Assembly: GCF_000499205.1 (NCBI RefSeq)
Contig: NZ_AWUK01000010.1
Span: 186,001-250,000 of the forward strand
DNA: 64,000 bases
Source: Paenibacillus sp. MAEPY2
Lineage (GTDB): Bacteria; Bacillota; Bacilli; Paenibacillales; Paenibacillaceae
Direction of reading: 5' to 3'
The notes beneath the pieces are model-generated. The model did no database searches. It was given only the letters and a program-made list of their open reading frames with translations, and was not told the DNA's origin. Below are positions 43,844 through 55,120 of the stretch, piece after piece (the first letter of the stretch is position 1; the number at the start of each line of letters is the position of its first letter). A program made the position numbers and the translations under genes.

Positions 43844-44893
43844 ATGGCACTTCCAAAGATTCAACCCTATGCAATGCCTGTAGAGTCGGAGCTTCCCGTC
43901 AACAAGGTAACGTGGACGCCGGATGCGAAGCGCTCGGTACTCCTGATTCACGATATGCAGCAATATTTTATGAACGCTTTTACGGCAGGGCAATCCCCTG
44001 TGGTGGAGCTGATCGATCATATTTCACAACTTCATTCGAAGTGTCATGAGCTTGGCATTCCGGTGGTCTACTCCGCACAACCGGGCGGACAGACACCGGA
44101 GCAGCGCGGACTACAGCTGGATTTTTGGGGCGCGGGGATTGATGGAGGACCTGTGCAAAAAGAAATCATTGAAGCACTCACACCCGCTCCGCAAGATACC
44201 TTCATGACCAAATGGCGATACAGCGCCTTCCAAAAGACAGAATTGTTTGAACTGATGCAGCAGCATGGTCGCGATCAACTGATCGTCTGTGGCATCTATG
44301 CTCATATCGGATGTCTGATGACCTCTTGCGAAGCCTTTATGAGAGATATTCAGGCGTTTCTGGTTGCTGATGCAGTGGCCGATTTTTCGGCGGAAAAACA
44401 TCGCATGGCTCTGACGTATGCATCAGAACGGTGTGCGGTGACATTGACAACCGGGCGTCTGCTTGAGGCGCTAAATGATTCTTCCACAGGCGGAATTGGA
44501 GGAGCCGTAACGTCCGAGGCAGGTGAGCAAGGTGAACAATCCTATGCTACACCCGCTCATCTGGCTGGTTCAGAGACTGAGCATCAAACGGCATCTGCTG
44601 CTAAGAAGCCCCAGAATGGTCGTGATGGCGTGAACCAAGCGACGCTGGAAGCATTGAGAAATCAGGTTGGAGAGATGCTGCAGGAGCAGCCTGCGAATAT
44701 TGGGGAGCATGATGACCTGATTCAGAACTGGGGAATGGATTCCATTCGTATTATGAGTCTGGCTGAGCGCTTTCGTGTGGAAGGAGCGGGGGTAACTTTT
44801 GTGGATCTGGCGGAGCTGCCTACATTGGCTGCATGGGCAGCGTTGCTGGATAAGGCCTATAGGAATGTGCTCCCGAACGGAGACTACTTTTGA
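43844..44893 (+). CDS. dhbB: Isochorismatase with aryl carrier domain
   Basis: A 349-residue bifunctional protein. Residues 1-210 are an isochorismatase ([14 protein letters not shown] with catalytic Asp, [13 protein letters not shown] with Lys, and [17 protein letters not shown] with the family Cys), which releases pyruvate from isochorismate. Residues about 265-345 are an aryl carrier protein with the phosphopantetheine Ser in [10 protein letters not shown]. The linker of about 50 residues (rich in Gly, Ala, Ser, Glu, Gln) is longer than in Bacillus subtilis DhbB (312 residues). Its TGA overlaps the TTG start of dhbF. Confidence 0.94.
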   Translation: MALPKIQPYAMPVESELPVNKVTWTPDAKRSVLLIHDMQQYFMNAFTAGQSPVVELIDHISQLHSKCHELGIPVVYSAQPGGQTPEQRGLQLDFWGAGIDGGPVQKEIIEALTPAPQDTFMTKWRYSAFQKTELFELMQQHGRDQLIVCGIYAHIGCLMTSCEAFMRDIQAFLVADAVADFSAEKHRMALTYASERCAVTLTTGRLLEALNDSSTGGIGGAVTSEAGEQGEQSYATPAHLAGSETEHQTASAAKKPQNGRDGVNQATLEALRNQVGEMLQEQPANIGEHDDLIQNWGMDSIRIMSLAERFRVEGAGVTFVDLAELPTLAAWAALLDKAYRNVLPNGDYF

Positions 44894-47800
44894 GCGGGGC
44901 CGTGCATACGTCGCACAGTCGGAACACGGCTTGGCCCCTGTCCTCTGCCCAGTCCGGTATCTGGTTCGCTCAGCAGTTGAATCCGGACAATCCGATGTAC
45001 AATACCGCCGAGTATGTGGTCATTCAGGGCAACGTAGACGCCAGACGATTCGAAGAGAGTGTGCGACAGACCGTTTCGGAAGCAGAATCGCTGAATATGG
45101 TTTATGGAGAAAATGAACAAGGTCCGTGGCAGTCTGTGAACAGCAAAAATGATCATTGGACATTCCATGTCATCGACGTGAGCAAGGAAGCGGAGCCCCA
45201 TGCAGCAGCACTGGCTTGGATGAAAAGGGATCTGGCCCATCCCGTCAACCTGGCGACAGGCCCACTTTTCACGGAGGCATTGTTCCAGGTGAGCCATGAG
45301 TGTTATTACTGGTACCAGCGTATTCATCATATTGCGATTGATGGATACGGCGTTTCGCTGATTACCCGCAGGGTAGCCAGCCTATACTCTGCAAGTGTAA
45401 GAGGAGAAGCAGCAGATCAAGCACAGCAAGTAGCGTCGTTCGGGTCGTTGACGGCCGTACTTCAGGAAGACGAGGATTATCATGCTTCAGTAGACAAAGA
45501 GCAGGATCGCCAGTTTTGGATGGATCGATATGCCGATGAACCGGATGTTGTCAGTCTGGGGGAACGGGCGCCACGAACATCTACCTATTTCCTGAGACGG
45601 AGCGGTCTGCTTACACAGCCGCAGCGCGAGCAAATGCAGGCGGTAGCGGCAAGGTTCGGTGTGACTTGGCCGGATCTGTTCATAGCGGCAACTGCCATCT
45701 ACGTACACCGGATGACAGGAGCGACCGATGTTGTGCTGGCTCTGCCCGTAATGTGCCGGTTGGGATCAACATCCCTGCGGGTTCCGGGTATGGTCATGAA
45801 CGTGCTTCCGCTGCGTCTCCACGTGGAGTCGGCTCTGACTGTGTCAGAGCTACTGAAACAGGTTGTGCAGGAGATTCGGGCGTTACGCAAGCATCAGCGT
45901 TATCGTCATCAGGATCTGCGGCGTGATCTCAAGCTGCTTGGAGAGAATCGTCGTCTGTTCGGACCCATGATTAATGTGATGCCATTCCACCATGAATTGA
46001 ACTTTGCGGGGCAGAGCGGCATGATTCACAACCTGTCCACTGGTCCGGTGGACGATCTGTCCATTCATGTCGTGGACCAGGGACATGGTCATGGGCTGAG
46101 TATTGATTTTGATGCTAATCCGTCCATCTACAGTGATTCCGAACTGCTGAACCATCAGTTGCGTTATATGCAGCTTCTGAACCTGGTGATGCAGGAAGGG
46201 ATGGAGACGGAGATTGTTGGAAATCTTGATGTGCTGCTCCCTGCCGAACGTGAGCAAGTATTGGTTACATGGAATGGAAAAGGAGAGGTGACGGGCGGCA
46301 GCAATTCGGCAGCACTGTTTGAACAGCAGGTCCGCCGCACGCCTTCTGCAACGGCTCTGACATTCGAAGGGGAATCCCTGACGTATGCGGAGCTGAATGA
46401 ACGGGCAAATAAGTTGGCTCATGAATTGATACAACGATATCAGGCAGGGCCGGAACAGATGATAGCCATCGCTCTGCCACGTTCACTGGAAGTGATCATT
46501 GCGATTGTGGCTGTCCACAAAACGGGGGCAGCCTATCTGCCACTTGACCCTGACTATCCCGAAGAGCGGCTGATCTACATGTTGGAGGATGCCAAGCCTG
46601 CTTGTGTGGTGACGGTGATGAACCATGTTTCCAGTCTGCCAACCACAGCCAGTGTACCCATTATGGTAATGGATGAACCGATTACTGCTCTGGCAGTGAG
46701 CCGCCAACCTGGAAGTAATCCCGAAGCTGATGACCTTACAAGTGAAGCTTCTCTACTCAATCCTTCATATATCATCTACACCTCAGGTTCCACGGGTAAA
46801 CCCAAAGGTGTAGCCACAACCCATCTGGGGCTGGCGAATCTGCTTGAGGATATGAAGAGGAGATTACAAGTTGGTCCACAGGACCACTGGCTGTCGGTGA
46901 CTACGATTGCTTTTGACATATCCGTACTGGAAGTATTCCTGCCGCTCACGACGGGTGCGCGGCTGGATATTGCACGCAAAGAGACCATTCTTGATCCGGC
47001 AGCCCTGGCTGCGAAGATGAGGGAGCAGGGGACAACCATCATGCAGGCTACGCCTACGTTATGGCAGTCCTTGGTGACGAGCCGCCCGGGCCAATTCGAT
47101 GGGCTAACTGTGATTACCGGAGGAGAGGCACTGACGGAGGAACTGAAGCTTTCTTTGCAGGAGCTGGGGTGTCACGTCAATAATCAGTACGGTCCAACCG
47201 AGACGACTATCTATTCCACGGCTGCATCACTGGAGACAGGAGCGACGGGGAAACCGTCGATTGGTGGGCCAGTTCGCAACACGCAGCTATATGTGCTGGA
47301 TCAAGGGTTGAAGCCAGTCCCTCCGGGTGTAGCAGGGGAACTGTATATCGCAGGCGAGGGGCTTGCGCGCGGGTATTTGGGCAGACCTGATCTGACCGCA
47401 GAACGTTTTGTAGCCAATCCCTTCAGTCAGCCAGGCAGTCGGATGTACCGTACAGGGGATTTGGCGAAATGGCTGCCGGATGGTTCCATTGATTATTTAG
47501 GCCGAGCAGATCACCAGATCAAAATTAGAGGCTTCCGGATTGAACTGGGTGAGATTGAATCAGTAATCTCCAGATATCCTGGTGTAGCTCAGGTCACGGT
47601 CATGGCTCGAGAAGATCAACCGGGAAACCAGCGACTGGCAGCGTATGTAGTGGCTGAGTCTGAACAGGAGAATCGTATGGATCTGGCAGAACTAAGAGCA
47701 TTCGTGGCTGATGTATTGCCGGATTACATGGTGCCTTCTGCATTCATGCTGCTGCCCGAGATGCCGCTGACACCGAATAAAAAGATCGATCGCAAACGGC

Positions 47801-50800
47801 TTCCGGTGCCTACTTTGATGTCAAATGCCAATGGACGGGAGGCGCGCACACCACAGGAGGAAATTCTGTGTTGTCTATTCGCTGAGATTCTGGGTGTTGG
47901 TCGCGTGGGCATTGACGATGATTTCTTTGAACTGGGTGGACACTCCCTGCTGGCCGGGCGAATTACATCACGTATCCGTGATGTGTTTGGTGCAGATCTG
48001 ACCATTGGCAGTGTATTTGAAGCCCCAACCGCAGCAGGACTGGCCAAACGATTGGATCAGGCGAAATCGGTGAGACCTGTTATTCAGCCTGTTCCACGTC
48101 AGGGTGAGCTTCCGCTTTCCTTTGCCCAGCGGAGATTGTGGTTCATGTATTGTCTGGAAGGCGCCAATCCGACGTATAATATTCCGCTGGTTGCCCGGTT
48201 GGCCGGGAAGCTGGATACAGATGCTCTGGAGAACGCCCTGCAGGATATTGTAGACCGTCATGAAACATTACGAACGCTGTATCCGCCGGAAATGGGCTCT
48301 GCGAGCCAGCATATTCTGAATTCCGCTGACGTCAGAGTGAAATTGAATGTAACCGCTGCTGCCGAGCAGGAGCTTCCCGAGCTTCTGACAGAAGCGTCAC
48401 GCTACAGCTTCCAGCTCTCCACTGAACCGGGCATCCGTGCCGAGTTGTTCAGAACCAGCATGGATGAGTATGTGCTGTTGCTGCTTCTCCATCATATTGC
48501 CGGAGATGGATGGTCATTGTCGCCGCTCATCCGCGATCTGTCGGAGGCTTATACGGCACGCTTACAGGGTTCTGCCCCTGCTTGGGAGCCACTTCGAATT
48601 CAATATGCCGATTATGCAGTATGGCAGGAGAGATTGCTGGGGGATGAGAGGCAGCAGGACAGTCTGATTGCCAGACAAATGGAATTCTGGACTAACCAGC
48701 TGACGCATTTACCGGAGCAGGTTACGTTCCCTGCTGACTACGCCCGTCCAGTCGTGTCCAGTTACTGCGGCGGGTCAGTTCCTTTTACGATCAGTCAACG
48801 TCTGCATGAGCAATTGATGGTAACCGCACGTGAGAATAAAGTCAGCCTGTTCATGGTGCTGCACTCGGCACTGTCCTTGCTGCTTACCCGAATGGGAGCA
48901 GGAACGGATATCGCGATCGGAACACCGATTGCCGGACGGAGTGATGATGCGTTAGATGAAGTCGTGGGCATGTTCATTAACACCCTTGTGCTGCGTACCG
49001 ACACTTCAGGTGATCCAACATTCCGCGAACTGCTGGCCCGTGTGCGGGAGGTCGATCTGGCTGCATATGAACATCAGGATCTGCCTTTTGAGCGATTGGT
49101 TGAAGTGTTGAACCCGCCTCGATCCCGTTCCAAACATCCACTCTTCCAAGTGATGCTTGTACTGCAAAATACACCGGATATTCGTCTTGATCTGCCGGGT
49201 GTTACAGCGGAAACCCGCATGCATGGTGTGGGTTCATCCAAATTTGATCTGACACTCGAGCTGACAGAGCAGCGTGAGCATAACGGATCTCCGGGTGGAA
49301 TTGAAGGTGTGCTGGAATATAGTGCGGACCTCTTCCGGGAATCTACCGCAGGCGAACTCGTGATCCGGTTGATGCAGGTGCTCGAGGATGCCGTGCAGCA
49401 GATGGATGAACCGATCAGCAGATTCCGTGTCGTGACTCCGACAGAGCAGGCGCAGCTTGAACAAGAATGGTCCTTTAAGGTAAGTGAAGATGCGCAATTG
49501 ACTATAGCTGAGCGCTTTGAAATACAAGCAGCAGCTCAACCGGAAGTGACTGCCTTGATCTACGAGGATATCACTTTGAATTACAGGGAACTGAATGCAA
49601 GAGCCAACCAGCTTGCCAGATTACTGATTGCTCAAGGCGTGGGACCGGAACAGATGGTAGCGCTGGCCTTGCCTCGCTCCGTTGAAATGGTTGTAGGCAT
49701 TCTTGCTGTGCTAAAAGCAGGGGCTGCCTATCTGCCGCTGGACCCCAATTATCCGGCAGACCGCTTGACACATATGCTGACAGACGCAGCACCGAAAGTC
49801 ATGGTAACGAGTACAGAGGTATACACCTTGCTTCCGCAGGTAGCGGAGATTCAGTGTATTAATATGGACGATTCGCATACCCTGCAGCAATTGGGGATGA
49901 TGGATGATCGAAACCCTGCGGATAGTGAACGTAATGGGCGTGTAACAGCTCTGAGCCCGGCTTACATGATCTATACCTCGGGTTCGACAGGCAAGCCCAA
50001 AGGGGTTGTTATTCCGAATGCCAATGTCATCCGTTTGTTGGATGCTACGCAGCACTGGTTCCATTTTGACGCGAGTGATGTGTGGACCTTGTTCCATTCC
50101 TATGCTTTTGATTTCTCGGTCTGGGAAATCTGGGGACCACTGCTGCACGGAGGACGGCTGGTTGTTGTTCCTCATGAGATCAGCCGTTCACCGGGATCGT
50201 TCCTGCAATTGCTCGCTGAGCAAAAGGTGACCGTATTGAACCAGACGCCATCCGCGTTCTACCAACTCATGCAGGCTGACCGGGAAAATCCGTCCTGGGG
50301 ACAGCAGCTTGCACTCCGTTATGTGATTTTTGGAGGCGAGGCGCTGGAGCTTGGCCGCTTGGATGACTGGTACGAACGGCATGCTGATGATGCGCCAAAA
50401 CTCATCAATATGTATGGCATCACCGAGACGACGGTTCATGTCAGCTACCAGGAACTGCATGCTGGCAGTTCTACGGAAGGAGCGAGCAGCTGGATTGGAT
50501 GCGCCATACCGGATCTTAAGGTATACGTGCTGGATGATCACCTGGAGCCTGTACCGACAGGAGTAACCGGAGAGATGTATGTAGCCGGAGCGGGTTTGGC
50601 CCGTGGTTATTGGAATCGGCCTGATCTTACAGCTGAGCGGTTCGTTGCTGATCCATACGGTCCGGCGGGCACCCGCATGTACCGGACAGGAGATTTGGCG
50701 AAGCGTCTGCACGATGGGTCGCTCGATTATTTGGGCCGGGCGGATCAGCAGGTGAAAATACGGGGATTCCGTATTGAGCTTGGCGAGATTGAAGCAGTGC

Positions 50801-52128
50801 TGGCAAGGCATTCAAGCGTAGCCCAGGCTGCTGTAATCGTCCTTGAAGACCAGCCAGGGGATAAGCGCCTTGTAGCTTATATCGTTCCGGCTTCGGAGAT
50901 AGGAACGGTGCCCGAATCAGCTAGTTTGCGTCGTCATGCGTCCGCCAGCCTTCCGGATTATATGGTTCCATCTGCGGTTGTGGTGATGAAGAGCCTGCCA
51001 CTCACACCGAATGGCAAGCTGGATCGCAAAATACTACCCGCACCGGAGATGCAATTAACGACAGGTGGCAGAGCGCCTCGCAACCCGCAGGAGGAGATCC
51101 TCTGTGATTTGTTTGCTGAAGTATTAGGCATGCGGAGTGTAAGCATTGACGACAGCTTCTTCGAACTGGGTGGGCATTCGCTGCTCGCTGTGCGCCTGAT
51201 GAGTCGCATCCGTGAGGCTATGGGCCGGGAGCCGGGCATCGGCATTTTGTTCGAGACAGCCACTGTAGCGGGACTGGCGGAGCGATTGGAGATGGATTCA
51301 AATTCCGGGAAAAGCTCGCTTCAAGTGTTGTTGCCCCTCAGAACGCATGGGGAGCATCTGCCTATATTCTGTGTCCATCCAGCAGGAGGACTTAGCTGGT
51401 GTTATGCCGGTCTGATGAAACATCTGGGCATGGATTATCCGCTCTATGGGTTACAGGCCAGAGGCATTGCCGAAGTTGAGGAACTTCCATCTACACTGGA
51501 AGATATGACGGCAGATTACATCCGCCATATCCGCTTGGTACAGCCTGAAGGACCTTACCGTCTGCTGGGCTGGTCTCTTGGTGGCAACGTTGCACAGGCT
51601 ATGGCGGTGCAGCTGCAATCCGAAGGAGAAGAAGTAGAGTTCCTCGCCATGCTGGATGCGTATCCGAGCCATTATCTGCCTATTCGCGGAGAACCGGATG
51701 AGGAAGAAGCGTTAACCGCATTGCTTGCACTGGGTGGCTATGATCCGGACAGTATTGGGGATGGACCCTTGGATATGGCAACAGCTATGCGCATACTGCG
51801 CAGTGAAGGTAGTGCGCTGGCGAGTTTGGACGAAGAGACGATCATGAAGCTGCGGAGGACCTATGAAAATTCCGTACGGATCTTGGGGGCCTACACGCCA
51901 TCCCGATTCGAGGGGGATCTGATCTTCTTCCGTTCCACCATTATTCCTGATTGGTTCGACCCGATTGAACCGGAAATGTGGAATGCGTACATTGGAGGAC
52001 AATTGGAACGTCATGATATCGCTTGCCGTCACAAGGACCTTTGCCAGCCTGGACCGCTGGAAGAAATCTGCCGAACACTTGCTGCCAAGCTGGAGGTTCT
52101 GAATAAGCGTAATATTCAACATAAATAG
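44890..52128 (+). CDS. dhbF: Dimodular siderophore NRPS, DhbF
   Basis: A 2412-residue synthetase with order C-A-T-C-A-T-TE. C1 has HHIAIDG (about 146), A1 SGSTGKPKG (about 633), T1 GGHSLLAG (about 1016), C2 HHIAGDG (about 1201), A2 SGSTGKPKG (about 1697), T2 GGHSLLAV (about 2094) and TE GWSLGG (about 2227). The A2 pocket residues, read by eye against GrsA, give D-F-W-N-I-G-M-V-H, the Thr code. A1 gives D-I-L-Q-x-G-x-I, a small-residue (Gly or Ala) code. The enzyme should join 2,3-DHB, Gly/Ala and Thr and cyclise three units. TTG start at 44890 with GGAG upstream. Confidence 0.95.
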   Translation: MSGAVHTSHSRNTAWPLSSAQSGIWFAQQLNPDNPMYNTAEYVVIQGNVDARRFEESVRQTVSEAESLNMVYGENEQGPWQSVNSKNDHWTFHVIDVSKEAEPHAAALAWMKRDLAHPVNLATGPLFTEALFQVSHECYYWYQRIHHIAIDGYGVSLITRRVASLYSASVRGEAADQAQQVASFGSLTAVLQEDEDYHASVDKEQDRQFWMDRYADEPDVVSLGERAPRTSTYFLRRSGLLTQPQREQMQAVAARFGVTWPDLFIAATAIYVHRMTGATDVVLALPVMCRLGSTSLRVPGMVMNVLPLRLHVESALTVSELLKQVVQEIRALRKHQRYRHQDLRRDLKLLGENRRLFGPMINVMPFHHELNFAGQSGMIHNLSTGPVDDLSIHVVDQGHGHGLSIDFDANPSIYSDSELLNHQLRYMQLLNLVMQEGMETEIVGNLDVLLPAEREQVLVTWNGKGEVTGGSNSAALFEQQVRRTPSATALTFEGESLTYAELNERANKLAHELIQRYQAGPEQMIAIALPRSLEVIIAIVAVHKTGAAYLPLDPDYPEERLIYMLEDAKPACVVTVMNHVSSLPTTASVPIMVMDEPITALAVSRQPGSNPEADDLTSEASLLNPSYIIYTSGSTGKPKGVATTHLGLANLLEDMKRRLQVGPQDHWLSVTTIAFDISVLEVFLPLTTGARLDIARKETILDPAALAAKMREQGTTIMQATPTLWQSLVTSRPGQFDGLTVITGGEALTEELKLSLQELGCHVNNQYGPTETTIYSTAASLETGATGKPSIGGPVRNTQLYVLDQGLKPVPPGVAGELYIAGEGLARGYLGRPDLTAERFVANPFSQPGSRMYRTGDLAKWLPDGSIDYLGRADHQIKIRGFRIELGEIESVISRYPGVAQVTVMAREDQPGNQRLAAYVVAESEQENRMDLAELRAFVADVLPDYMVPSAFMLLPEMPLTPNKKIDRKRLPVPTLMSNANGREARTPQEEILCCLFAEILGVGRVGIDDDFFELGGHSLLAGRITSRIRDVFGADLTIGSVFEAPTAAGLAKRLDQAKSVRPVIQPVPRQGELPLSFAQRRLWFMYCLEGANPTYNIPLVARLAGKLDTDALENALQDIVDRHETLRTLYPPEMGSASQHILNSADVRVKLNVTAAAEQELPELLTEASRYSFQLSTEPGIRAELFRTSMDEYVLLLLLHHIAGDGWSLSPLIRDLSEAYTARLQGSAPAWEPLRIQYADYAVWQERLLGDERQQDSLIARQMEFWTNQLTHLPEQVTFPADYARPVVSSYCGGSVPFTISQRLHEQLMVTARENKVSLFMVLHSALSLLLTRMGAGTDIAIGTPIAGRSDDALDEVVGMFINTLVLRTDTSGDPTFRELLARVREVDLAAYEHQDLPFERLVEVLNPPRSRSKHPLFQVMLVLQNTPDIRLDLPGVTAETRMHGVGSSKFDLTLELTEQREHNGSPGGIEGVLEYSADLFRESTAGELVIRLMQVLEDAVQQMDEPISRFRVVTPTEQAQLEQEWSFKVSEDAQLTIAERFEIQAAAQPEVTALIYEDITLNYRELNARANQLARLLIAQGVGPEQMVALALPRSVEMVVGILAVLKAGAAYLPLDPNYPADRLTHMLTDAAPKVMVTSTEVYTLLPQVAEIQCINMDDSHTLQQLGMMDDRNPADSERNGRVTALSPAYMIYTSGSTGKPKGVVIPNANVIRLLDATQHWFHFDASDVWTLFHSYAFDFSVWEIWGPLLHGGRLVVVPHEISRSPGSFLQLLAEQKVTVLNQTPSAFYQLMQADRENPSWGQQLALRYVIFGGEALELGRLDDWYERHADDAPKLINMYGITETTVHVSYQELHAGSSTEGASSWIGCAIPDLKVYVLDDHLEPVPTGVTGEMYVAGAGLARGYWNRPDLTAERFVADPYGPAGTRMYRTGDLAKRLHDGSLDYLGRADQQVKIRGFRIELGEIEAVLARHSSVAQAAVIVLEDQPGDKRLVAYIVPASEIGTVPESASLRRHASASLPDYMVPSAVVVMKSLPLTPNGKLDRKILPAPEMQLTTGGRAPRNPQEEILCDLFAEVLGMRSVSIDDSFFELGGHSLLAVRLMSRIREAMGREPGIGILFETATVAGLAERLEMDSNSGKSSLQVLLPLRTHGEHLPIFCVHPAGGLSWCYAGLMKHLGMDYPLYGLQARGIAEVEELPSTLEDMTADYIRHIRLVQPEGPYRLLGWSLGGNVAQAMAVQLQSEGEEVEFLAMLDAYPSHYLPIRGEPDEEEALTALLALGGYDPDSIGDGPLDMATAMRILRSEGSALASLDEETIMKLRRTYENSVRILGAYTPSRFEGDLIFFRSTIIPDWFDPIEPEMWNAYIGGQLERHDIACRHKDLCQPGPLEEICRTLAAKLEVLNKRNIQHK

Positions 52129-52140
52129 GAGGATAAGGCG

Positions 52141-52377
52141 ATGAGCAACCCTTTTGAATATGAAGACAGCAATTATCTGGTGTTAATCAATGAGGAGGGT
52201 CAATACTCCCTCTGGCCTGCTTCCCTTACAGTACCCTTGGGTTGGACCTTAATGCTGGGCAAAGCCAAGCGTCGGATATGCCTTGATTACATCGCCGAGC
52301 AATGGACAGATCTGAAACCTCTAAGCCTCTGTAATGAAGCCGGCATGCCTGGAGCCATTCATGAGACTAGCAGATGA
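52141..52377 (+). CDS. MbtH-like protein
   Basis: A 78-residue partner of NRPS adenylation domains. The conserved residues are present: NPFEYEDSNYLVLINEEGQY, SLWPASLTVPLGWTLMLG, then CLDYIAEQWTDLKP with the invariant Trp residues. AGGAGG precedes the ATG, 12 bases after dhbF. It should bind DhbF A domains and help folding or activity. The last four bases overlap a broken exporter ORF. Confidence 0.93.
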   Translation: MSNPFEYEDSNYLVLINEEGQYSLWPASLTVPLGWTLMLGKAKRRICLDYIAEQWTDLKPLSLCNEAGMPGAIHETSR

Positions 52378-52556
52378 AAATAGGTCTGAATCCCAAGGTA
52401 ATTGTCAGCATCGTCTACGTTCTGGCGATGTTTATGGTGGCCATGGATGGAACGGTCTTGGACAAAGTACGACGAATTATCAGTGAAAAGCCGGGGATTC
52501 AATCAGTTGACCAAGATATCCATTCAGATCAGGAGTATACAGAGGCAGTCCATTGA
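52374..52556 (+). pseudogene. Remnant of an MFS (DHA2-type) exporter gene
   Basis: The ORF starts in the mbtH stop codon (ATGA), as an operon gene would. Its first 30 residues (MKIGLNPKVIVSIVYVLAMF, MVAMDGTVLD) are the typical first membrane helix of a 14-TM drug/siderophore exporter with the MDxTVLD motif. The frame then jumps into a hydrophilic tail (VRRIISEKPGIQSVDQDIHS) and stops at 60 codons, where a full exporter has about 500. An internal deletion is the simplest explanation. The siderophore must then leave by another exporter. Confidence 0.7.
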
Positions 52557-52561
52557 ATATC

Positions 52562-52594
52562 AAAAATCCCTGGCGGGGTTCGCCAGGGATTTTC
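52562..52594 (+). terminator. Terminator of the dhb operon
   Basis: AAAATCCCTGGCG pairs with CGCCAGGGATTTT around a short loop. Confidence 0.85.
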
Positions 52595-52683
52595 CATTTT
52601 ACAGGTAGTTGCTAGTTCATAAATCTACAAGAAGAATCTAAAATATCAATTTTTGCTATGTTCCCTACGTTCGTTTCTATGGC

Positions 52684-52998
52684 TTACGCTGCTCGAGCAA
52701 TAATTTGATTTCTCTCAAGAACCGCTTGAGACTCAGCATTTGCGGGACGGTAGCCTTTTTCCAACAATTCTTTAATGTAGATTTTGTTGTATACGAAGGA
52801 GAATACGATTCCACTAACCCAAGCTCCAATGCCTACCGTGAAGACTCCAAGAGCCACGCTAATCAAAAACATGATAGCAGCCCATTTCAAATCACCACGG
52901 AAAAGCGCAGGGAAAAAGCCAAAAAAGAGTGTTGTCCAGCTGAAACCAACTTTAACGTTTTTGGTTACACCTGCATTGTTTTGCAAAAAGATATGCAT
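52684..52998 (-). CDS. Small membrane protein, DUF2628-like
   Basis: A 104-residue protein starting MHIFLQNNAGVTKNVKVGFS with WTTLFFGFFPALFRGDLKWA, followed by two further hydrophobic stretches and YNKIYIKELLEKGYRPA. The pattern (a polar start, then W-T-x-LFFGFFPALFRGD) is that of small phage or bacterial membrane proteins grouped with DUF2628. The ATG at 52998 has GGAAG upstream; the longer frame lacks one. The gene is single, with a 200-base AT-rich upstream region. Function unknown. Confidence 0.75.
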   Translation of the reverse strand: MHIFLQNNAGVTKNVKVGFSWTTLFFGFFPALFRGDLKWAAIMFLISVALGVFTVGIGAWVSGIVFSFVYNKIYIKELLEKGYRPANAESQAVLERNQIIARAA

Positions 52999-53206
52999 TT
53001 GTCCACTTCCTTCTAAAATAATGAATCGGTAGAGAGAATCGAGCATTAACAAGTATGTACTGTAGAATCTAGTTATAAATACCTGATCTTTAATACCTAT
53101 TTCTCTTCCTTTTGGTCCTATAGTACCATTAACTGGACAGAATGTTAATCATTTTTTTTTGAAAATTATGGTTTGGAAAGGGATAAATGCACTTATTGAT
53201 AAAATG

Positions 53207-53240
53207 TAAAAAGGAAGGAGAGGTTTGTAACCCCTCCTTC
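53207..53240 (-). terminator. Terminator of the PPTase gene
   Basis: On the minus strand GAAGGAGGGG pairs with CCTCTCCTTC around a short loop and runs into TTTTT. It overlaps the stop codon of the gene. Confidence 0.75.
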
Positions 53241-53925
53241 ATAATAAAGCCTGATACAACTCTTCAATTGTGATGAAATCCGGCTGGGCAGGCAAACCTT
53301 CGCCTGCGGAACAAGCTGCCAACATATGCTCGTGATCCAGTCGCATGCTGAGGAATGGATAAGAGGGTGCTTCCGGCGAGTGCCAGTGCCCATCAGCATT
53401 GCGGATCATGGAGAATGAATCAAGTGGCATAGACAGGCCCATGCCGACGGCCTTGATGTAGCTCTCCTTCAGCGTCCATAGACGGTAGAAGGTCTCCAGC
53501 TGTATCTCGGCGGGCTCTGCAGCCAGAAATTGGCTCTCCGTCATAGAGAAGAAGCGCTCCGCAATCTTCATGTCGATGGGCGATATTTTTTCCACATCCA
53601 CACCCAGATCAGTATCACCACCAGAGATTAGAGCAATCCAATCGCCGGAGTGCGAGACATTAAATTGAACATCAGCATAGTTGCTGAGCGAAGGTTTGCC
53701 GTATTGGTTACGGGTAAACGAAAGCTCTCCCGGGTTTAGGCCAGTTAACTTACTCAGCGTCACACGGGTCAACACTTCACCCAGAACGGAGCGATATGCG
53801 TCCGCCAGGTGCACAAAGCGTGAAGCTTGTGCTCGTCTTTCCTCGGATACGTGCAACAGAAAATGGTCCCAGTATGCCTCCGGCAATTCTGCCGGAACTT
53901 GTAGAACATGAATCGTTATCATCAT
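53239..53925 (-). CDS. sfp: Sfp-type 4'-phosphopantetheinyl transferase
   Basis: A 228-residue enzyme that attaches phosphopantetheine to carrier domains. The three family motifs are present: QYGKPSL and FNVSHSGDWIAL, LGVDVEKISP with metal-binding Asp residues, and RLWTLKESYIKAVGMGLSMP. AGGTGATAA lies before the ATG. It is the obvious activator of the DhbB and DhbF carrier domains and lies 0.7 kb from the end of that operon, on the other strand, behind the N-acetyltransferase gene. Confidence 0.92.
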   Translation of the reverse strand: MMITIHVLQVPAELPEAYWDHFLLHVSEERRAQASRFVHLADAYRSVLGEVLTRVTLSKLTGLNPGELSFTRNQYGKPSLSNYADVQFNVSHSGDWIALISGGDTDLGVDVEKISPIDMKIAERFFSMTESQFLAAEPAEIQLETFYRLWTLKESYIKAVGMGLSMPLDSFSMIRNADGHWHSPEAPSYPFLSMRLDHEHMLAACSAGEGLPAQPDFITIEELYQALL

Positions 53926-54005
53926 TTATCACCTGACGATGTATTCGGCATCCATTGCAGACTTTCCTTTATATTCTTCGGTTTCTCCGGTCTCTCCATA
54001 CCGCT

Positions 54006-54878
54006 TCATGCCTGCTGTGTTCTTTTCCATTCCTCATGTGCAGCCTGTACCCGACCCCACATTTGTTTGCGTTCCAGTTCCGTATAATTCAACAACGGTT
54101 CATGAAACCGCTCAGCTAATACGTCTTTCCAATCGGTGTAGGTTTGTATCTCCGTTTTGCGGATCCCTTCGCGGTCATGCGTCCGGAGCATACATCCACG
54201 CAGCTCGGTGCTTTGAAGAGCATCCCTCTGACGGAGCAAAAACGCGTTATGCCAAGGTGAATCGGCTGACTGGCTGTAGAATTGATGCTTCGGAATGAAC
54301 TCTTCCAGACTGGTAAGCACTTCGGGATCATAGTCGACCCCTTCACTTGGCCCGTTGGGCTCATATTCAAGTCTCCATCCGCCAGGAGTAACGGATGAGG
54401 GCATTAATGTATATGTGAACGGTGCTGATCCATAGGTTCCGTAACGAAGAGGCAGCGGTTCGAAGGGCATGCCACCCAGACCGACATCCACAATCCAACG
54501 TTCCACATTGGGGTCTGCATCTGGCAAAGAGATCGACAGACCGAGATGGAACGAGTTCACACGTGGCTGCTCTCCATGTGGCTGAACTCCGGCACGATGC
54601 CATTGCACTGTATATCCCAGAGAGCGAAGCAGAACGCTGAATGCGCCATTTAGATGAAAACAGTAACCACTGCGCCCTTGCAAAATAAGCTGAATTGATT
54701 CTTGAAGATCGATGCCGGCAGGCCGACCCGCAAAAATATCGACCGTCTGCCAGGATAGATGCTGTACGTGTGCCTGCTGGATTTCGGACAGGAATTCCAG
54801 TGTGGGCTCCTTGATATCGTTAATGCCTATCCGTTTCAGGTAGGCCTGTATTTCAGGTTGAGTCAATGTAACATTCAT
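54006..54878 (-). CDS. Arylamine N-acetyltransferase (NAT)
   Basis: A 290-residue member of the NAT family. The Cys-His-Asp triad is visible as Cys in GRSGYCFHLNGAF (about residue 71), His in VNSFHLGLS and Asp in IVDVGLGGMPFEPLPL. The usual RGGYCFE is replaced by RSGYCFH. AGGTGAT lies five bases before the ATG at 54878. It is 80 bases upstream of, and in line with, the PPTase gene, so the two are probably co-transcribed. NAT enzymes detoxify arylamines; some act as amide synthases in natural-product clusters. Confidence 0.9.
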   Translation of the reverse strand: MNVTLTQPEIQAYLKRIGINDIKEPTLEFLSEIQQAHVQHLSWQTVDIFAGRPAGIDLQESIQLILQGRSGYCFHLNGAFSVLLRSLGYTVQWHRAGVQPHGEQPRVNSFHLGLSISLPDADPNVERWIVDVGLGGMPFEPLPLRYGTYGSAPFTYTLMPSSVTPGGWRLEYEPNGPSEGVDYDPEVLTSLEEFIPKHQFYSQSADSPWHNAFLLRQRDALQSTELRGCMLRTHDREGIRKTEIQTYTDWKDVLAERFHEPLLNYTELERKQMWGRVQAAHEEWKRTQQA

Positions 54879-54978
54879 CCAGATCACCTCGAGTCATGTA
54901 GTGGGCGTGATATATACTGCTGTTGCCCTGAATTCATTGTAAAAGTGATCGACTGAAATGAATATACAAGTTTGCTTC

Positions 54979-54996
54979 AATTGTACCGGTACAATT
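54979..54996. promoter_or_regulatory. Perfect 18-base palindrome between the NAT and greA genes
   Basis: AATTGTACCGGTACAATT is a perfect inverted repeat centred 109 bases from the NAT start and 133 bases from greA. Its size and symmetry suit a TetR or similar dimer operator. Confidence 0.5.
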
Positions 54997-55120
54997 AAGA
55001 GAGACACATACACATCTTTCCATGACTGGGAGCGTTATTTCTTTTTCTTGGTATGTTAACCGTTTGGAGTGGATATAGGTTAGAATATAGATAGAAAGCA
55101 GGATTAGGAGAGATGGAAAA

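Noticed and set aside
45883..46434. Long minus-strand ORFs throughout the dhbF gene
   Set aside because: All are antisense shadows of a continuous 2412-codon NRPS frame with clear domain motifs.
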